Both the position numbers and the translations under genes were made by a program. From positions 75,806,410 to 75,870,409 of the forward strand of contig CM043960.1 in the NCBI GenBank assembly GCA_014529385.2: DNA of 64,000 nucleotides. Direction: 5' to 3'. Below, piece after piece: positions 44,718 to 55,219 of the stretch (its first letter is position 1; each line of letters opens with the position of its first letter). The stretch is from Adiantum capillus-veneris. Its lineage: Eukaryota > Streptophyta > Polypodiopsida > Polypodiales > Pteridaceae. The notes under the pieces were generated by a model that did not search any database, was not told where the DNA came from, and saw nothing but the letters and a program-made list of their open reading frames with translations.

Positions 44718-45398
44718 TGTAACAAATTGTTGATGTGTCGAAACCCTAATTCTGTTGAAATCCTAATCCTAAAATCAAAAACCCTAATTCTGTTGAAACC
44801 CTAACCCTAAAATCAAAAACCCTAATTCTGTTGAAATCCTAACCCTAAAATCAGAAACTCTATTTTTGTCCAAAACCCTAATTCTACTGAAACCCTAACC
44901 CTAAAATCAGAAACCCTAATTTTGCATGAAACCCTAACTCTAAAATCAAAAACTCTAACCCTAATCCTAACCCTGATTTGCTGACGTGGCGGGTTGACAC
45001 GTGGCCTGTCAGCCTGTTGTACGAACACGAGCGTGATTTACGAAAAGCAGGCAGCTTTTGGCATTGCTTTTTGGATCAGAAGCTTTTGAGTTTGAAAGCT
45101 TTTCATGTAAATTGCTTTTTAGGCCAAGGGCCTTTACATATGAGGTTAGGGCTCATTCTCTAGCATGCTTCCTGGAGAAGGTGCATAGTCTGGAGTACCG
45201 GCTTGTACTGTGTTGATGCAATATAAAGAAATACCAAAAGGGGCGCCAAGGTTTGGGGCCAATACTCTCTGGAGTGGAATTCCGCCACTCCGTGTCGCTT
45301 GTCGTCTCTCTCTCTCTTTCAGTTCAGTTGTTATTGAAGTGCTAACAGTCAGTTCAGTCTGTTCTTTTCTATTGGCACGTGGTGCCCGCTTTGTGACA
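44718..45398 (+). repeat. 5' LTR of the 3.0-kb element
   Basis: At about 44736-44975 it carries a minisatellite of about 45-bp units combining GAAACCCTAACCCTAAAATC with AAAAACCCTAATTCTGTT, so each unit holds telomere-like CCCTAAA words. TGACGTGG and ACACGTGGC (44982-45006) form a pair of ACGT-core elements. The shared LTR block is at 45219-45260. Confidence 0.92.
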
Positions 45399-47031
45399 GT
45401 GGTATCAGAGCATCAGGCGTGTGCTTTTTTGAAAGCATACCGGTCCTACAAAAGAGCAGGCAAAGCTATTGGAATTGAATTATATTTGAGGTATCAACCA
45501 CTCCCACCCTTACTTCCTCGTGCATCGGGCGCGCTCCCGTCTTCACCGCTCATGTCTTACTTACAGGGTATAAGCCAATTAAGATCACTTGCAAGAGAAG
45601 GATCCAGATTTGTTTCAAGTCACTGTTTTTCTTAGAAGCAGTGCCATGCAGATGTTGATTTCTACAACTACCAAGCAGCATACTCCAAGTACTTGGTAAG
45701 CTTTCAAGAAAAAAATTAAAAAATAAAAATTGTCGGAAGTTATATGGTTTTTGACATCTTCCTTTAGAGTGCAACTTCTGCCAGAGGGGGGTATCTTGAA
45801 ATGCTTGCCATGGAAACCCTACTAGATTATATTTTGAAATTTCTCAACATCTCTCAGTAGACGTCTCTTCACGAGCAGATGACCTTGGAGGTTTAGTGCG
45901 ATTGCTATCTTGGGACTACCATTGCTGCCAAAGCAACACTGTTTGTCCAAGAGCTAACGGACCATGCTGTGCTCGGCTACGACCTTATGAAAAGAACCTA
46001 ACTCTAATTTTTGGTGTAGGTTTCAAGATGGAAAATCAGTCAACTTTTCAAGCTCGACTAATGTCGAGATTGCTTTTTAAGTTTGAGTTCTGCTTGATCT
46101 TGTTTGGTGATCCTGTTTGGAATTTATTTGAAATGGATGGTATCTGTTTTGAACCTATTTTGGTGCCGATTTGAATTGTTACTCTGGTTTGATACTAATT
46201 TCAATGATTGGTGATTTTACGCCGGGTGGAGAAGTGAGAAATATTGTTTTGGTATTGTTTGAACCTCGGAACGACGCAGGCTAATGCCTGGGGAGCTTTT
46301 TGTTGTATGTTTGAAAACCTCCGAACGACGCAAGCCGATGCCTGGGGAGCGTTTGGTTGTATGCTTGTAAAATAATTGTTGTTGTGACTCCCGACCCGGA
46401 CCTGGATGGTTATGCGGGAGGAGTATTAAGAAGTCTGAGTAGTGGTTACTCTCAGCACCTCCAAACGACGCAGGCTGCGATCTGGGGGGCGTTTGGTTGT
46501 AAAAGGCCTCTATATCTCCTAGCCCAGACCTTTTTAGGTTATGCGGGAGTCGTTTAATATCTCCCGGCCCGGACCTTGTTAGGTTATGCGGGAGGAGTGT
46601 TCATCGGCGGCTTTATGTTTCTATGTCTTGTAACATGCATATGTGAGCATTTGTCTTGCATTGTGATGTGCCAACCACTGAATATTCCTAATTGGATGAG
46701 ATTACGTGGGTATGTAATTTTAGTGCATCAAGACACCCGTGGAAGATCAGTACGGTCTGGGTGTGATGGCTAATTTTACTACGCCGAAATATCAAGAGTT
46801 CCGATCTGGACGAAAGGAGAAGCTAACTCCTTGATCAAAACAGCTGAAAGGAGAAGCTAACTCCTTGATCAAAAGAGCAGAAAGGAGAAGCTAAGTCCTT
46901 AATAAAAAGAGCAGACTGATTGTCCCTCAGAATGTCCCTCGGAATGACCCTCGGAAATTTTTGAGCTAACTTGAGTTGTTTTGCAGATATGCTGTAATCG
47001 CGGACGATTACTCTCTTTCAAGAAGGGGAGA
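45399..47031 (+). other. non-coding interior of the 3.0-kb element
   Basis: No domain-bearing frame. Three diverged copies of a motif with AACGACGCAGGCT and TGGGGAGCGTTTGGTTGT start near 46263, 46318 and 46460. GGTTATGCGGGAGGAGT-like words recur near 46410, 46540 and 46580. Three units of AAAGGAGAAGCTAACTCCTT lie at 46812-46916. These could be packaging or leader structures, but that is speculation. Confidence 0.7.
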
Positions 47032-47719
47032 TGTACAAACTGTTGACGTGTCGAAACCCTAATTCTGCTGAAACCCTAACCCCAAAATCAAAAACCCTAA
47101 TTCTGTTGAAACCCTAACCCTAAAATAAAAAACCCTAATTTTGTTCGAAACCCTAATTCTGATGAAACCCTAACCCTAAAATCAAAAACCCTAATTTTGT
47201 CTATAACCCTAATTCTATTGAAATCCTAACCCTAAAATCAAAAACCCTAATTCTGTCAAAAACCCTAACCCTAAAATCAAAAACTCTAACCCTAACCCTA
47301 ACCTTGATTTGCTGACGTGGCGGGTTGACACGTGGCCTGCTGTACGGACACCAGCGCGATTTACGAAAAGCTGACAGCTTTTGGCATTGCTTGTTGGACC
47401 AGAAGCTTGTGAGTTTGAAAGCTTTTCATGTAAACTGCTTTTTAGGCCAAGCGCCTTTAAATATGAGGTTAGGGCTCATTCTCTGGCATGCTTCCTGGAG
47501 AAGGTGCAGAGTCTGGAGTACGGGCTTGTACTGTGTTGTTGCAATATAAAGAAATACCGAAAGGGGCGCCAAGGTTTGGGGCCAATACTCTCTGGGGTGG
47601 AATTCCGCCACTCCGTGTCGCTTGTCGTCTCTCTCTCTTTCAATTCAGCTGTTATTGGAGTGCTAAAAGTCTGTTCAGTCTGTTCTTTTCTATTGGCACG
47701 TGGTGCCCGCTTTGTGACA
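47032..47719 (+). repeat. 3' LTR of the 3.0-kb element
   Basis: A close direct repeat of 44718-45398, with the minisatellite at about 47055-47306, the ACGT pair at 47312-47336 and the shared block at 47542-47584. The differences from the 5' LTR are mostly in the minisatellite and scattered substitutions. Confidence 0.92.
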
Positions 47720-48346
47720 AAAAGTGAGTAGGCAAATTTGCTGAGTCATTATAAAAGAAACCTAGTGCTAGCACTTTTTGGCAAAAATTAGCCTCGCAGA
47801 TCTCACCTACCTGTAGTAGATCCTCGTCATACCGTCGAGTCTGCCAGCGTTTTCAGATTCAGCCCGCTGTCCGCAGATTTCAGCATCTGCGTTTTCAGCG
47901 CATCGTCGTCGCTTCGTCGCCATCGCCGTCCTCGTCGACACGGTGTCAGAGATCAACAGAAAGTTAGTGTTTTGCAGATTTCAATAGTTCAGCCCTAGCG
48001 TTTTCAGATGTCAGCCATTCGTTGTCGTCGTCACCATTGTCGGCAAGTCCATTGCATCTAGACCATTGTACCAGATTTGTGCAATCAATAGTATAGACCT
48101 CTCTCGCCATAGAGAGGGGGGACCCTTGGAGGAGGGTTTGAGAACCGTCTGGTGTTCTCTCTCTCTCTCTCTCTCTCACAGTCTTAGCACCTTCATTCAC
48201 AGTAGCATTCACTTTGTTTGTAATCATTGCACTCTCTCACTAAAGGAACGGAAGGCTCTCCATTCCGTAAGTAAAAGGAACCCTTAAGCACAGTTTGGAG
48301 CAGTCATCTTGAGCAATATCAACATTCACTTCCGTTGCACCTTACA

Positions 48347-48660
48347 TTGAAAGAATTGAATGATGAACAAAGAGCCAATATGTCTGGATTGGATAAAGAA
48401 CGACAAGAATTTCTGTACACACAAGTTGATTGTTTCTCTGAAGGCCTACCGAGTGAGTTGCTTCTACCTCGTCCAGAGGACCACAGGATTCATTTGATTC
48501 TTGGAAGTACACCACCGAAGCGGCCGCCCTATCTAGTTAGCTGAGCCGAGATTGAAGAAATAATGAACCAAGTGAAAGAACACTTAGAAAAGGGTCTCAT
48601 CCAACCTAGCACATCACCTTATTGTTCTCCGGTTTTGTTAGTATTAAGACACCAGATGGG
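48347..48660 (+). pseudogene. Ty3/gypsy reverse transcriptase N-terminal fragment
   Basis: Translation gives FSEGLPSELLLPRPEDHRI, PPKRPPYLVS, an in-frame stop, then EIEEIMNQVKEHLEKGLIQPSTSPYCSPVLLV. This is the conserved start of gypsy RT (linker region and first fingers). The fragment ends abruptly at the LTR-like sequence starting near 48661. It is the only gypsy RT segment I recognise in the window. Confidence 0.82.
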
Positions 48661-49493
48661 TCCCAAAACCCCCTCCAAGGCCCCCGTTGCTGAAAATGAC
48701 TGTTTTGGCTGCGTTTTCTTAGGCTAAACTTGGGGGGACTTCTGCAACAGAATGGGGGCTGATCTGCTACTATTCCTCTGATGAGAAGTTGCGTTTATCT
48801 ATGGCTGAAATCTTCGTTTTCTTCAAGGCTGAAACTGTGGATCTGCTAGCGTTAGTAATGGGGCTGAAAAACACTAGGAAGGCTAAGGACTTGCTGGCGT
48901 TTCTGCATGAAAAACGCTGGCTGAAAATGGAGCTTTTCTGCAATTGAAAACGCTGGCTGAAATAGCACTGTAGGGCGATCATGCAAGGGGGAACAATGCG
49001 CCAGAAGGTGGGAGCTTCAAGGCGGTGCTGATGCTGTGGAAAAACGCCAATGGGATGGGAGGTATGGCGAGGGTCCACTGCGGGGGGTATTGTTGAGAAG
49101 TTGCCTGTTGAGCGGGAAGCTCCTGCTGCCTCTTCTGCCAGAAAGTGCTAACTTGGGTTTGCTTATATATTAAGTTAGCAAAATTGCGCTACCTACTTTT
49201 GTTGGAAAGTCTCTTAAAAATAATAAGTGAAAATACCAATAAATAGGAAAATAGGCTAAATGCACTGGAAAATTCCCCTAACTGATGCTAATGGATTCTG
49301 ATGGGAATTCCGACGATCATGTTGTGTGCAACCGGAGGATATGCATCTATGCTAAGTGACTGGGCATGCACGGTCTACGAATAGACTCACAAAAGTGCCA
49401 GATCACTGCTAATCTAAATTGACTGGACTGATTGAACCCTGCTGTGGTGTAGCTTGTCCACGGACACATAGGGTTGGGATGTGTCACGTGACA
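48661..49493 (-). repeat. 3' LTR (truncated) of the minus gag-protease element
   Basis: Directly repeats 57645-58450 with only scattered differences and ends at TGTCACGTGACACATCC (minus) beside the polypurine tract. Relative to the 5' LTR it lacks about 165 bp (right-copy 57480-57650) and the terminal part at its far end, where it abuts the RT fragment. Confidence 0.85.
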
Positions 49494-49504
49494 TCCTCTC
49501 CTTT

Positions 49505-50515
49505 TCAAAGTGAGGTACTGGTACCGAACTGTATGGCGTCGAGGGAGATCGCCAACAGCATCTGGAATCCTGGAAGAGACTCTTCGCCGGCCCACTCTGA
49601 TGTGTGGGTTGTGCGGTACTTGAACTTCATAAATGTTTGCAACGCTTGCTTCTTTGGGCCGCGTCGAAAGCGACTCAAAGTCTTCTGTGGCTCCTTCGAT
49701 GCTTCAACTTCGTCTAGAGACCTGCTTCTTTTGTCTTCAAAAATCTCCATGGCTGAAAATTCCTGAAACCATCTCCAACACAAAACCATGAACATACCCA
49801 TTCCATGTAAAGTGAAGGAAAAAAATCTTGTCTTCTCTAAAGATTGTGTATGCAATGTAGACGAACATAGAGACGGAGTGACAATCCGTTCATCAAACAC
49901 ATGCAAACGATGAGGTCGAATCTTTTCTGTTTGATCGAAATCAATCAACTGTGGCAAATCACAATGGAAATGCCCATGCGTGGTACTCAATACAATCATG
50001 TGCTCGTTCAGAAACTGTGTCATGCCAAGGAAGAGACATGGAATGTGACTTCCTGACATACAAACTTTTCAACTTTTCATGCATAATCCGCATACATTCG
50101 TGCTCATCCATGAGAGAAACGTGCTCAACATACAATATGTCATGCCTAGCAAAAGGGATCACATAACGATGCTGACTAAAATACGTGAAACCTTCACGAA
50201 TGAAACACTCGAACAATGCGTGCGTATCAATCATGCGAACACATAATACTTCCTGTGATGGTATTTGGACCAAGGCTCGAGAGCCAAGATCGGTTCGTCC
50301 GGAATGATCGAATCGTCCTGTGGGGGTTCTTTGGACCTCGACTTGAAAGCCAAGATCGGATCTTCGTGATTGATCGAATCTACAACGAGGTTAGCTTCGC
50401 TAGGAAAAGCATCCACTAACAGATCATCCTTGTGAACAATCACATCTTGTTCATGCAATTCATCATGCAAATCATGGTAAATCAAATCACCATCATGCTT
50501 CACACAATCATGCAA
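49505..50515 (-). pseudogene. post-protease frame of unknown function
   Basis: Three overlapping frames (50231-50515 acidic; 49959-50273; 49505-50059) read like one frame broken by indels. Features are an acidic Asp/Glu/His-rich first part, a Cys/His-containing middle (FARHDILYVEHVSLMDEHEC) and a basic end (RRFRRGPKKQALQTF) closing in TSTSL at the polypurine tract. The basic end is conserved in the plus copy (44246-44428). No known family is recognised, and it is not RT or integrase. Confidence 0.55.
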
Positions 50516-50518
50516 ATC

Positions 50519-50928
50519 CTATGTGTCATGCTGTGGAGAAAGAGAGAGTGAGAGAATCTCCTTATCCCGAATCCTTTCAATCTTGTCCCGCATATTAGCA
50601 ATGAGAGATGGAGAAGGAGAAGTATCCACTCCATGAAAAACAGTAGGAGAATCACTTTTGGCATTGAGAGTTAAAGTGCTAGCCTCCCAATCAACGAGAG
50701 GGTTTATTTCACTAAACCATGTCATGCCTAAAATCATATCACAGGAGAAACAACAAATCTTCTAGTGAAGGCAGTCTGTTGAATTGCAAACAACACATCA
50801 AGGCACTCCTTCGTGATGAGAGCGTCCATACCAGGACGAAAGCCAGAGACCTCGATAGGAGATCTCGGACTAACTTCGAGGCGGGCTCTCTCAACAAGAG
50901 AGGAACTGATCACATCATGCATACTACC
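50519..50928 (-). pseudogene. aspartic protease, 3' part (minus copy)
   Basis: After the insertion site the frame continues GSMHDVISSSLVERARLEVS, then SGFRPGMDALITKECLDVLF and, in the next frame, MILGMTWFSEINPLVDWE. A short deletion between SPV and CDM shifts the frame relative to the plus copy (GCDMIFGIRWF). The catalytic FD..GS half lies on the other side of the nested element at about 55220-55235. Confidence 0.82.
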
Positions 50929-52636
50929 TGTCACGAGGACGTGGCAATTGCTAACCTTAGTTGTTGGTTTCTTTCCAATGATTTTTGTTTTATTTTTAAG
51001 ACCCTCTTTTTGAAGTTGCAAATGGTCGGACATTGTATGGCCAATGTGAACGGTAGATTCACCCGTAGACGGGAAGTTGGTCGGCACTGGAATTCGTACA
51101 GTAAGGGGATGTCTAGGCTCAGAGCAAGATCATACAGGTCCCCCCCGTCGCACTTAGCAAGTTGGTGGATACTAGGAAGTGAACTCAATAAAGGCATAAA
51201 GTCAAGGTGGGATCACCAACAGAAAGTATCCGACAGTTGGGCCACATTGCACTTTTGGATGCGGTCCCAATGAGGATAGATGGTCAGAAGACCAGCGGGA
51301 GCCTGACGGAAGCATCTCCTAAAAATTAGGGAACTGCTATTTTGGGCCGTGAAATGTGTTCGCGTCATTACCTTCGGTATGACCAAGGGAACATTTTAGT
51401 ACACTGCTGCAAAGTCAACTGATGCACCAGTTGAGAGATTTTTAAGGAGGAAACCCAATGCGGGGAAATTGCATGCATGAGTGCCAAGTGGCACTTCTTG
51501 GTCAATTTACCAAGTTTGGGAGAAGAGAACTCGTAACTGACTTTTGAGAGCAGTTTTGGAGGCTGTTAACGCTGATTTTCAGCCATTTCTTTCCATTTTT
51601 GAGCTTCCCATGACTTTGCCTAGGTCCAAGGAGCTCATTTTCAGCATTGAAAGGCATCAGATGCGTGTTTACAGGGCTGTTTTGCTGCGTTTTCAGCGAT
51701 ACGCAGGTTTTGGCAGCCATGGAAATCTTCTCTTTTTTGCATCTATTTGTTCACAGATGCATTACAGGTTAAGGGCAGAAGAGGGGGCGCTCGATTTATG
51801 CTGGGAGGATGCTTCATTGAGAACCTGTCACAGGTTAAGAGCTATGGAGTGCTTCCTTTCCCTCTCATGTACAGTGTGGTGCTAGGAGTGATGCCCTGCA
51901 CACTACACACTGCTCTCTCTCTCCCCTACGTGCAATTATGTGATGCCCCACAAGAGGGCTCCTCATTTGACTGATGTACAGTTGTGTGGGTTCATGCTTT
52001 TGTGCTGAGGCAAGAGCCTCCTTGAGCATGAACAGGGGTAGCTAGTTGCTGCTCCAAAGCAGGCACTGGTGAGGGTCATAACCTCACCATACAGGTGCAA
52101 AATCAGCGCTGTGTATGCGCTGTAATTTCACTGTTTTTCAGCCATACGGACGCCATGACCATTGGGAATCGTGCCCCACTGGTAGAGGACAGTTAGGGGA
52201 CTGTTTGGGGCTGAAAACAGGGCAAAAACCAGTAAATACAGCGTGCTGAATTTATTGTTTTTGGACAGGAATCAGAGGGTATACGACAATGCAAGCGAGT
52301 TCCAGCAGGGGAATTGGTTTCACGCAAGTTTTGGGGTTGTTATGCTGCCGAAATTTGGCCAAATCAAATGGTATCTAGGTGGATACACGTGAAGGATTCC
52401 CAGGACCTTACCTTGTAATTTACTCTCATAAAGAATAAAGAAATACCGAAAGGGGCGCCAATTTTGGGGCCTACAGGTTGTCGGCGTCTGCTCGGAGCAT
52501 TCTAGCTTCCGAGCCGTGTGTGTGTTTAAGTGTTAACTCCCGTTACAGGTCTTCTTTGCAAAGTGCTCTGTGTGTGTGTATAAAGAAAAGAATTTCGAGT
52601 GAAAGCCAACGTCTACCGCCCTACGGGCCGGTTTCA
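50929..52636 (+). repeat. 5' LTR of the chromovirus derivative
   Basis: 1708 bp. The shared LTR block lies at 52434-52472, about 165 bp before the LTR end. No domain-bearing frame is supported. Confidence 0.93.
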
Positions 52637-53505
52637 TGGTTCCATTGCCGGGATATCAATCACTTTTTCCTCAAAGAGTGAGCCTGGATTGTTCAGGGTA
52701 AAGACACACAGTGCAGGAATACGGGATTACACTATGGCCGACAAAGGGAATGGAATTATGGAAGAGGGTTCCTCTTTACAGGACAGACAAGAAATTCCGC
52801 ATGTTCGCCCTGCCAAAAAGTGGTCAAATTAAGGCTTATTTTCTGCTGCGTTTTAGGGTTTGCAAGTATGAACCAAGATGAGATAGGGAGAGGTCTCACG
52901 GTGGTAGATTGGCCACTTGATCTTCTGCGGGAGTGACGTGGGTCTGCCAGGTGACATGCTGCTTGCCGATTCTCTGAGGCGATTGCTTGGATTCTATGAT
53001 GCATTGGTAAATCATCTTGAAATTTGAGCTTGCTTGGTCGTGGGTGGTACGTCAGGTTGTGGAATTATGTTCGTTTGCAGAGGCAAGAGCCTTTTGCAAC
53101 ACGTAAAAGTTAAGGGACAGGTTACAAGATGCTATGGTGAAGTTCAAGAACTATCCACCTATGGATGCAAAGTGGATGGAAGAGCATGAACTATCAGAGT
53201 CACCAAATGTATTGCAGCTTTACCTTGAGGCCTTTGGGTTACAGCATACGTATGCCCCAACCCAATGTTTGCAAAGGAGGGGTAATGATAGAGCTAGCAC
53301 ATCAAATGTACTCATGGATTCAGTGCAACAGCAGTGTACAGTTTGACAAAAGTATGAAGGTCTCATTAAGTCATTTGTACATATGTTTTGACAGTCTTTC
53401 TTGCGGATACATGCGATGATAAAAGGGTGCTTACCACACAAGATCATCTATGGCATGTATTTATGGTATGCAATCGAGGACGTTTGCGATTTCAAGAGGG
53501 GGGTA
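52637..53505 (+). pseudogene. residual interior: short leader frame and chromodomain end
   Basis: A 32-codon frame from ATG 52734 (MADKGNGIMEEGSSL) may be a gag start. From 53134 the translation gives VKFKNYPPMDAKWMEEHELSE, then LYLEAFGLQ. This closely matches the end of the integrase-linked chromodomain of the coding element at 63192-64000 (VKFRNYPPMDAKWMEEGELAE). Everything between is missing, so the element must have been mobilised in trans, or was deleted after insertion. Confidence 0.85.
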
Positions 53506-55214
53506 TGTCACGAGGACGTGGCAATTGCTAACCTTAGTTGTTGGTTTCTTTCCAATGATTTTTGTTTTATTTTTGAGACCCTGTTTTTGAAGTTGCAAAT
53601 GGTCGGACATTGTATGGCCAATGTGAACGGTAGATTCACCCGCAGACGGGAAGTTGGTCGGCATTGGAATTCGTACAGTAAGGGGATGTCTAGGCTCAGA
53701 GCAAGATCATACAGGTCCCCCCCGTCGCACTTAGCAAGTTGGTGGATACTAGGAAGTGAACTCAATAAAGGCATAAAGTCAAGGTGGGATCACCAACAGA
53801 AAGTATTCGACAGTTGGGCCACATTGCACTTTTGGATGCGGTCCCAATGAGGATAGATGGTCAGAAGACCAGCGGGAGCCCGACGGAAGCATCTCCTAAA
53901 AATTAGGGAACTGCTATTTTGGGCCGTGAAATGTGTTCGCGTCATTACCTTCGGTATGACCAATGGAACATTTTAGTACACTGCTGCAAAGTCAACTGAT
54001 GCACCAGTTGAGAGATTTTTAAGGAGGAAACCCAATGCGGGGAAATTGCATGCATGAGTGCCAAGTGACACTTCTTAGTCAATTTACCGAGTTTGGGAGA
54101 AGAGAACTCGTAACTGACTTTTGAGAGCAGTTTTGGAGGCTGTTAACGCTGATTTTCAGCCATTTCTTTCCATTTTTGAGCTTCCCATGACTTTGCCTAG
54201 GTCCAAGGAGCCCATTTTCAGCATTGGAAGGCATCAGATGCGTGTTTACAGGGCTGTTTTGCTGCGTTTTCAGCGATACGCAGGTTTTGGCAGCCATGGA
54301 AATCTTCTCTTTTTTGCATCTATTTGTTCACAGATGCATTACAGGTTAAGGGCAGAAGAGGGGGCGCTCGATTTATGCTGGGAGGATGCTTCATTGAGAA
54401 CCTGTCACAGGTTAAGAGCTATGGAGTGCTTCCTTTCCCTCTCATGTACAGTGTGGTGCTAGGAGTGATGCCCTGCACACTACACACTGCTCTCTCTCTC
54501 CCCTACGTGCAATTATGTGATGCCCCACAAGAGGGCTCCTCATTTGACTGATGTACAGTTGTGTGGGTTCATGCTTTTGTGCTGAGGCAAGAGCCTCCTT
54601 GAGCAGGAACAGGGGTAGCTAGTTGCTGCTCCAAAGCAAGCACTGGTGAGGGTCATAACCTCACCATACAGGTGCAAAATCAGCGCTGTGTATGCGCTGT
54701 AATTTCACTGTTTTTCAGCCATACGGACGCCAGGACCATTGGGAATCGTGCCCCACTGGCAGAGGACAGTTAGGGGATTGTTTGGGGCTGAAAACAGGGC
54801 AAAAACCAGTAAATACAGCGTGCTGAATTTACTGTTTTTGGACAGGAATCAGAGGGTATACGACAGTGCAAGCGAGTTCCAGCAGGGGTTTTGGGGTTCA
54901 CGCAAGTTTTGGGGTTGTTATGTTGCCGAAATTTGGCCAAATCAAATGGTATCTAGGTGGATATACGTGAAGGATTCCCAGGACCTTACCTTGTAATTTA
55001 CCCTCCTAAAGAATAAAGAAATACCGAAAGGGGCGCCAATTTTGGGGCCTACAGGTTGTCGGCGTCTGCTCGGAGCATTCTAGCTTCCAAGCCGTGTGTG
55101 TGTTTAAGTGTTAACTCCTGTTACAGGTCTTCTTTGCAAAGTGCTCTGTGTGTGTGTATAAAGAAAAGAATTTCGGGTGAAAGCCAACGCCTACCGCCCT
55201 ACGGGCCGGTTTCA
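53506..55214 (+). repeat. 3' LTR of the chromovirus derivative
   Basis: 1709 bp, a near-identical direct repeat of 50929-52636, with the shared block at 55012-55050. The interior side is marked by the polypurine tract. Confidence 0.93.
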
Positions 55215-55219
55215 CTACC

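Larger units (their letters stand above)
44718..47719 (+). mobile_element. complete 3.0-kb non-autonomous LTR element, target duplication AAAAG
   Basis: LTRs are 44718-45398 (681 bp) and 47032-47719 (688 bp), TGTAACAAA/TGTACAAAC...TTTGTGACA. The element is flanked by AAAAG (44713-44717, 47720-47724). The primer site TGGTATCAGAGC at 45400-45411 fits initiator Met tRNA, and the polypurine tract AAGAAGGGGAGA ends at 47031. The 1.6-kb interior has no recognisable gag or pol frame. It depends on enzymes from another element, so it belongs to the large-retrotransposon-derivative type. Confidence 0.94.
43345..48346 (+). mobile_element. gag-protease LTR element, plus-strand copy, 5'-truncated
   Basis: It contains the gag end, a zinc knuckle, a protease and a short terminal frame, then a polypurine tract AAAAGGAGGGGA (44428-44439) and a 3' LTR. 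The LTR starts TGTCATGTGG at 44440 and ends CACCTTACA at 48346. A second LTR element (44718-47719) interrupts the LTR. No 5' LTR is seen. The minus-strand relative at 48661-58450 has the same order and similar LTRs. Neither copy shows RT or integrase. Confidence 0.8.
44440..48346 (+). repeat. 3' LTR of the plus gag-protease element, interrupted
   Basis: The LTR is 44440-44717 plus 47725-48346 (about 900 bp) once the nested element and one AAAAG duplicate are removed. TATAAAAG at about 47751 is a likely TATA box. A CT tract lies at 48156-48177. The last 390 bp are the diverged counterpart of 57254-57560 in inverse orientation. Confidence 0.8.
50929..55214 (+). mobile_element. chromovirus deletion derivative (4.3 kb), target duplication CTACC
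   Basis: LTRs 50929-52636 and 53506-55214 (about 1.7 kb each, TGTCACG...GGTTTCA, roughly 98% alike by eye). CTACC flanks it at 50924-50928 and 55215-55219. A probable primer site TGGTTCCATTGCCGGG starts directly at 52637 and the polypurine tract AAGAGGGGGG is at 53494-53503. The 869-bp interior keeps only a gag-like start and the chromodomain end; protease, RT, RNase H and integrase are deleted. Confidence 0.94.

Noticed and set aside
44736-44975. Interstitial telomere
   Set aside because: CCCTAAA-like words occur within longer 45-bp units interrupted by CCTAATTCTGTT, and the whole block is duplicated as part of an LTR pair.
51544-51974. Frames of 75-113 residues repeated at 54121-54551
   Set aside because: They lie inside the duplicated LTRs of the chromovirus derivative and have no domain. 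Duplication of the LTR explains their conservation.
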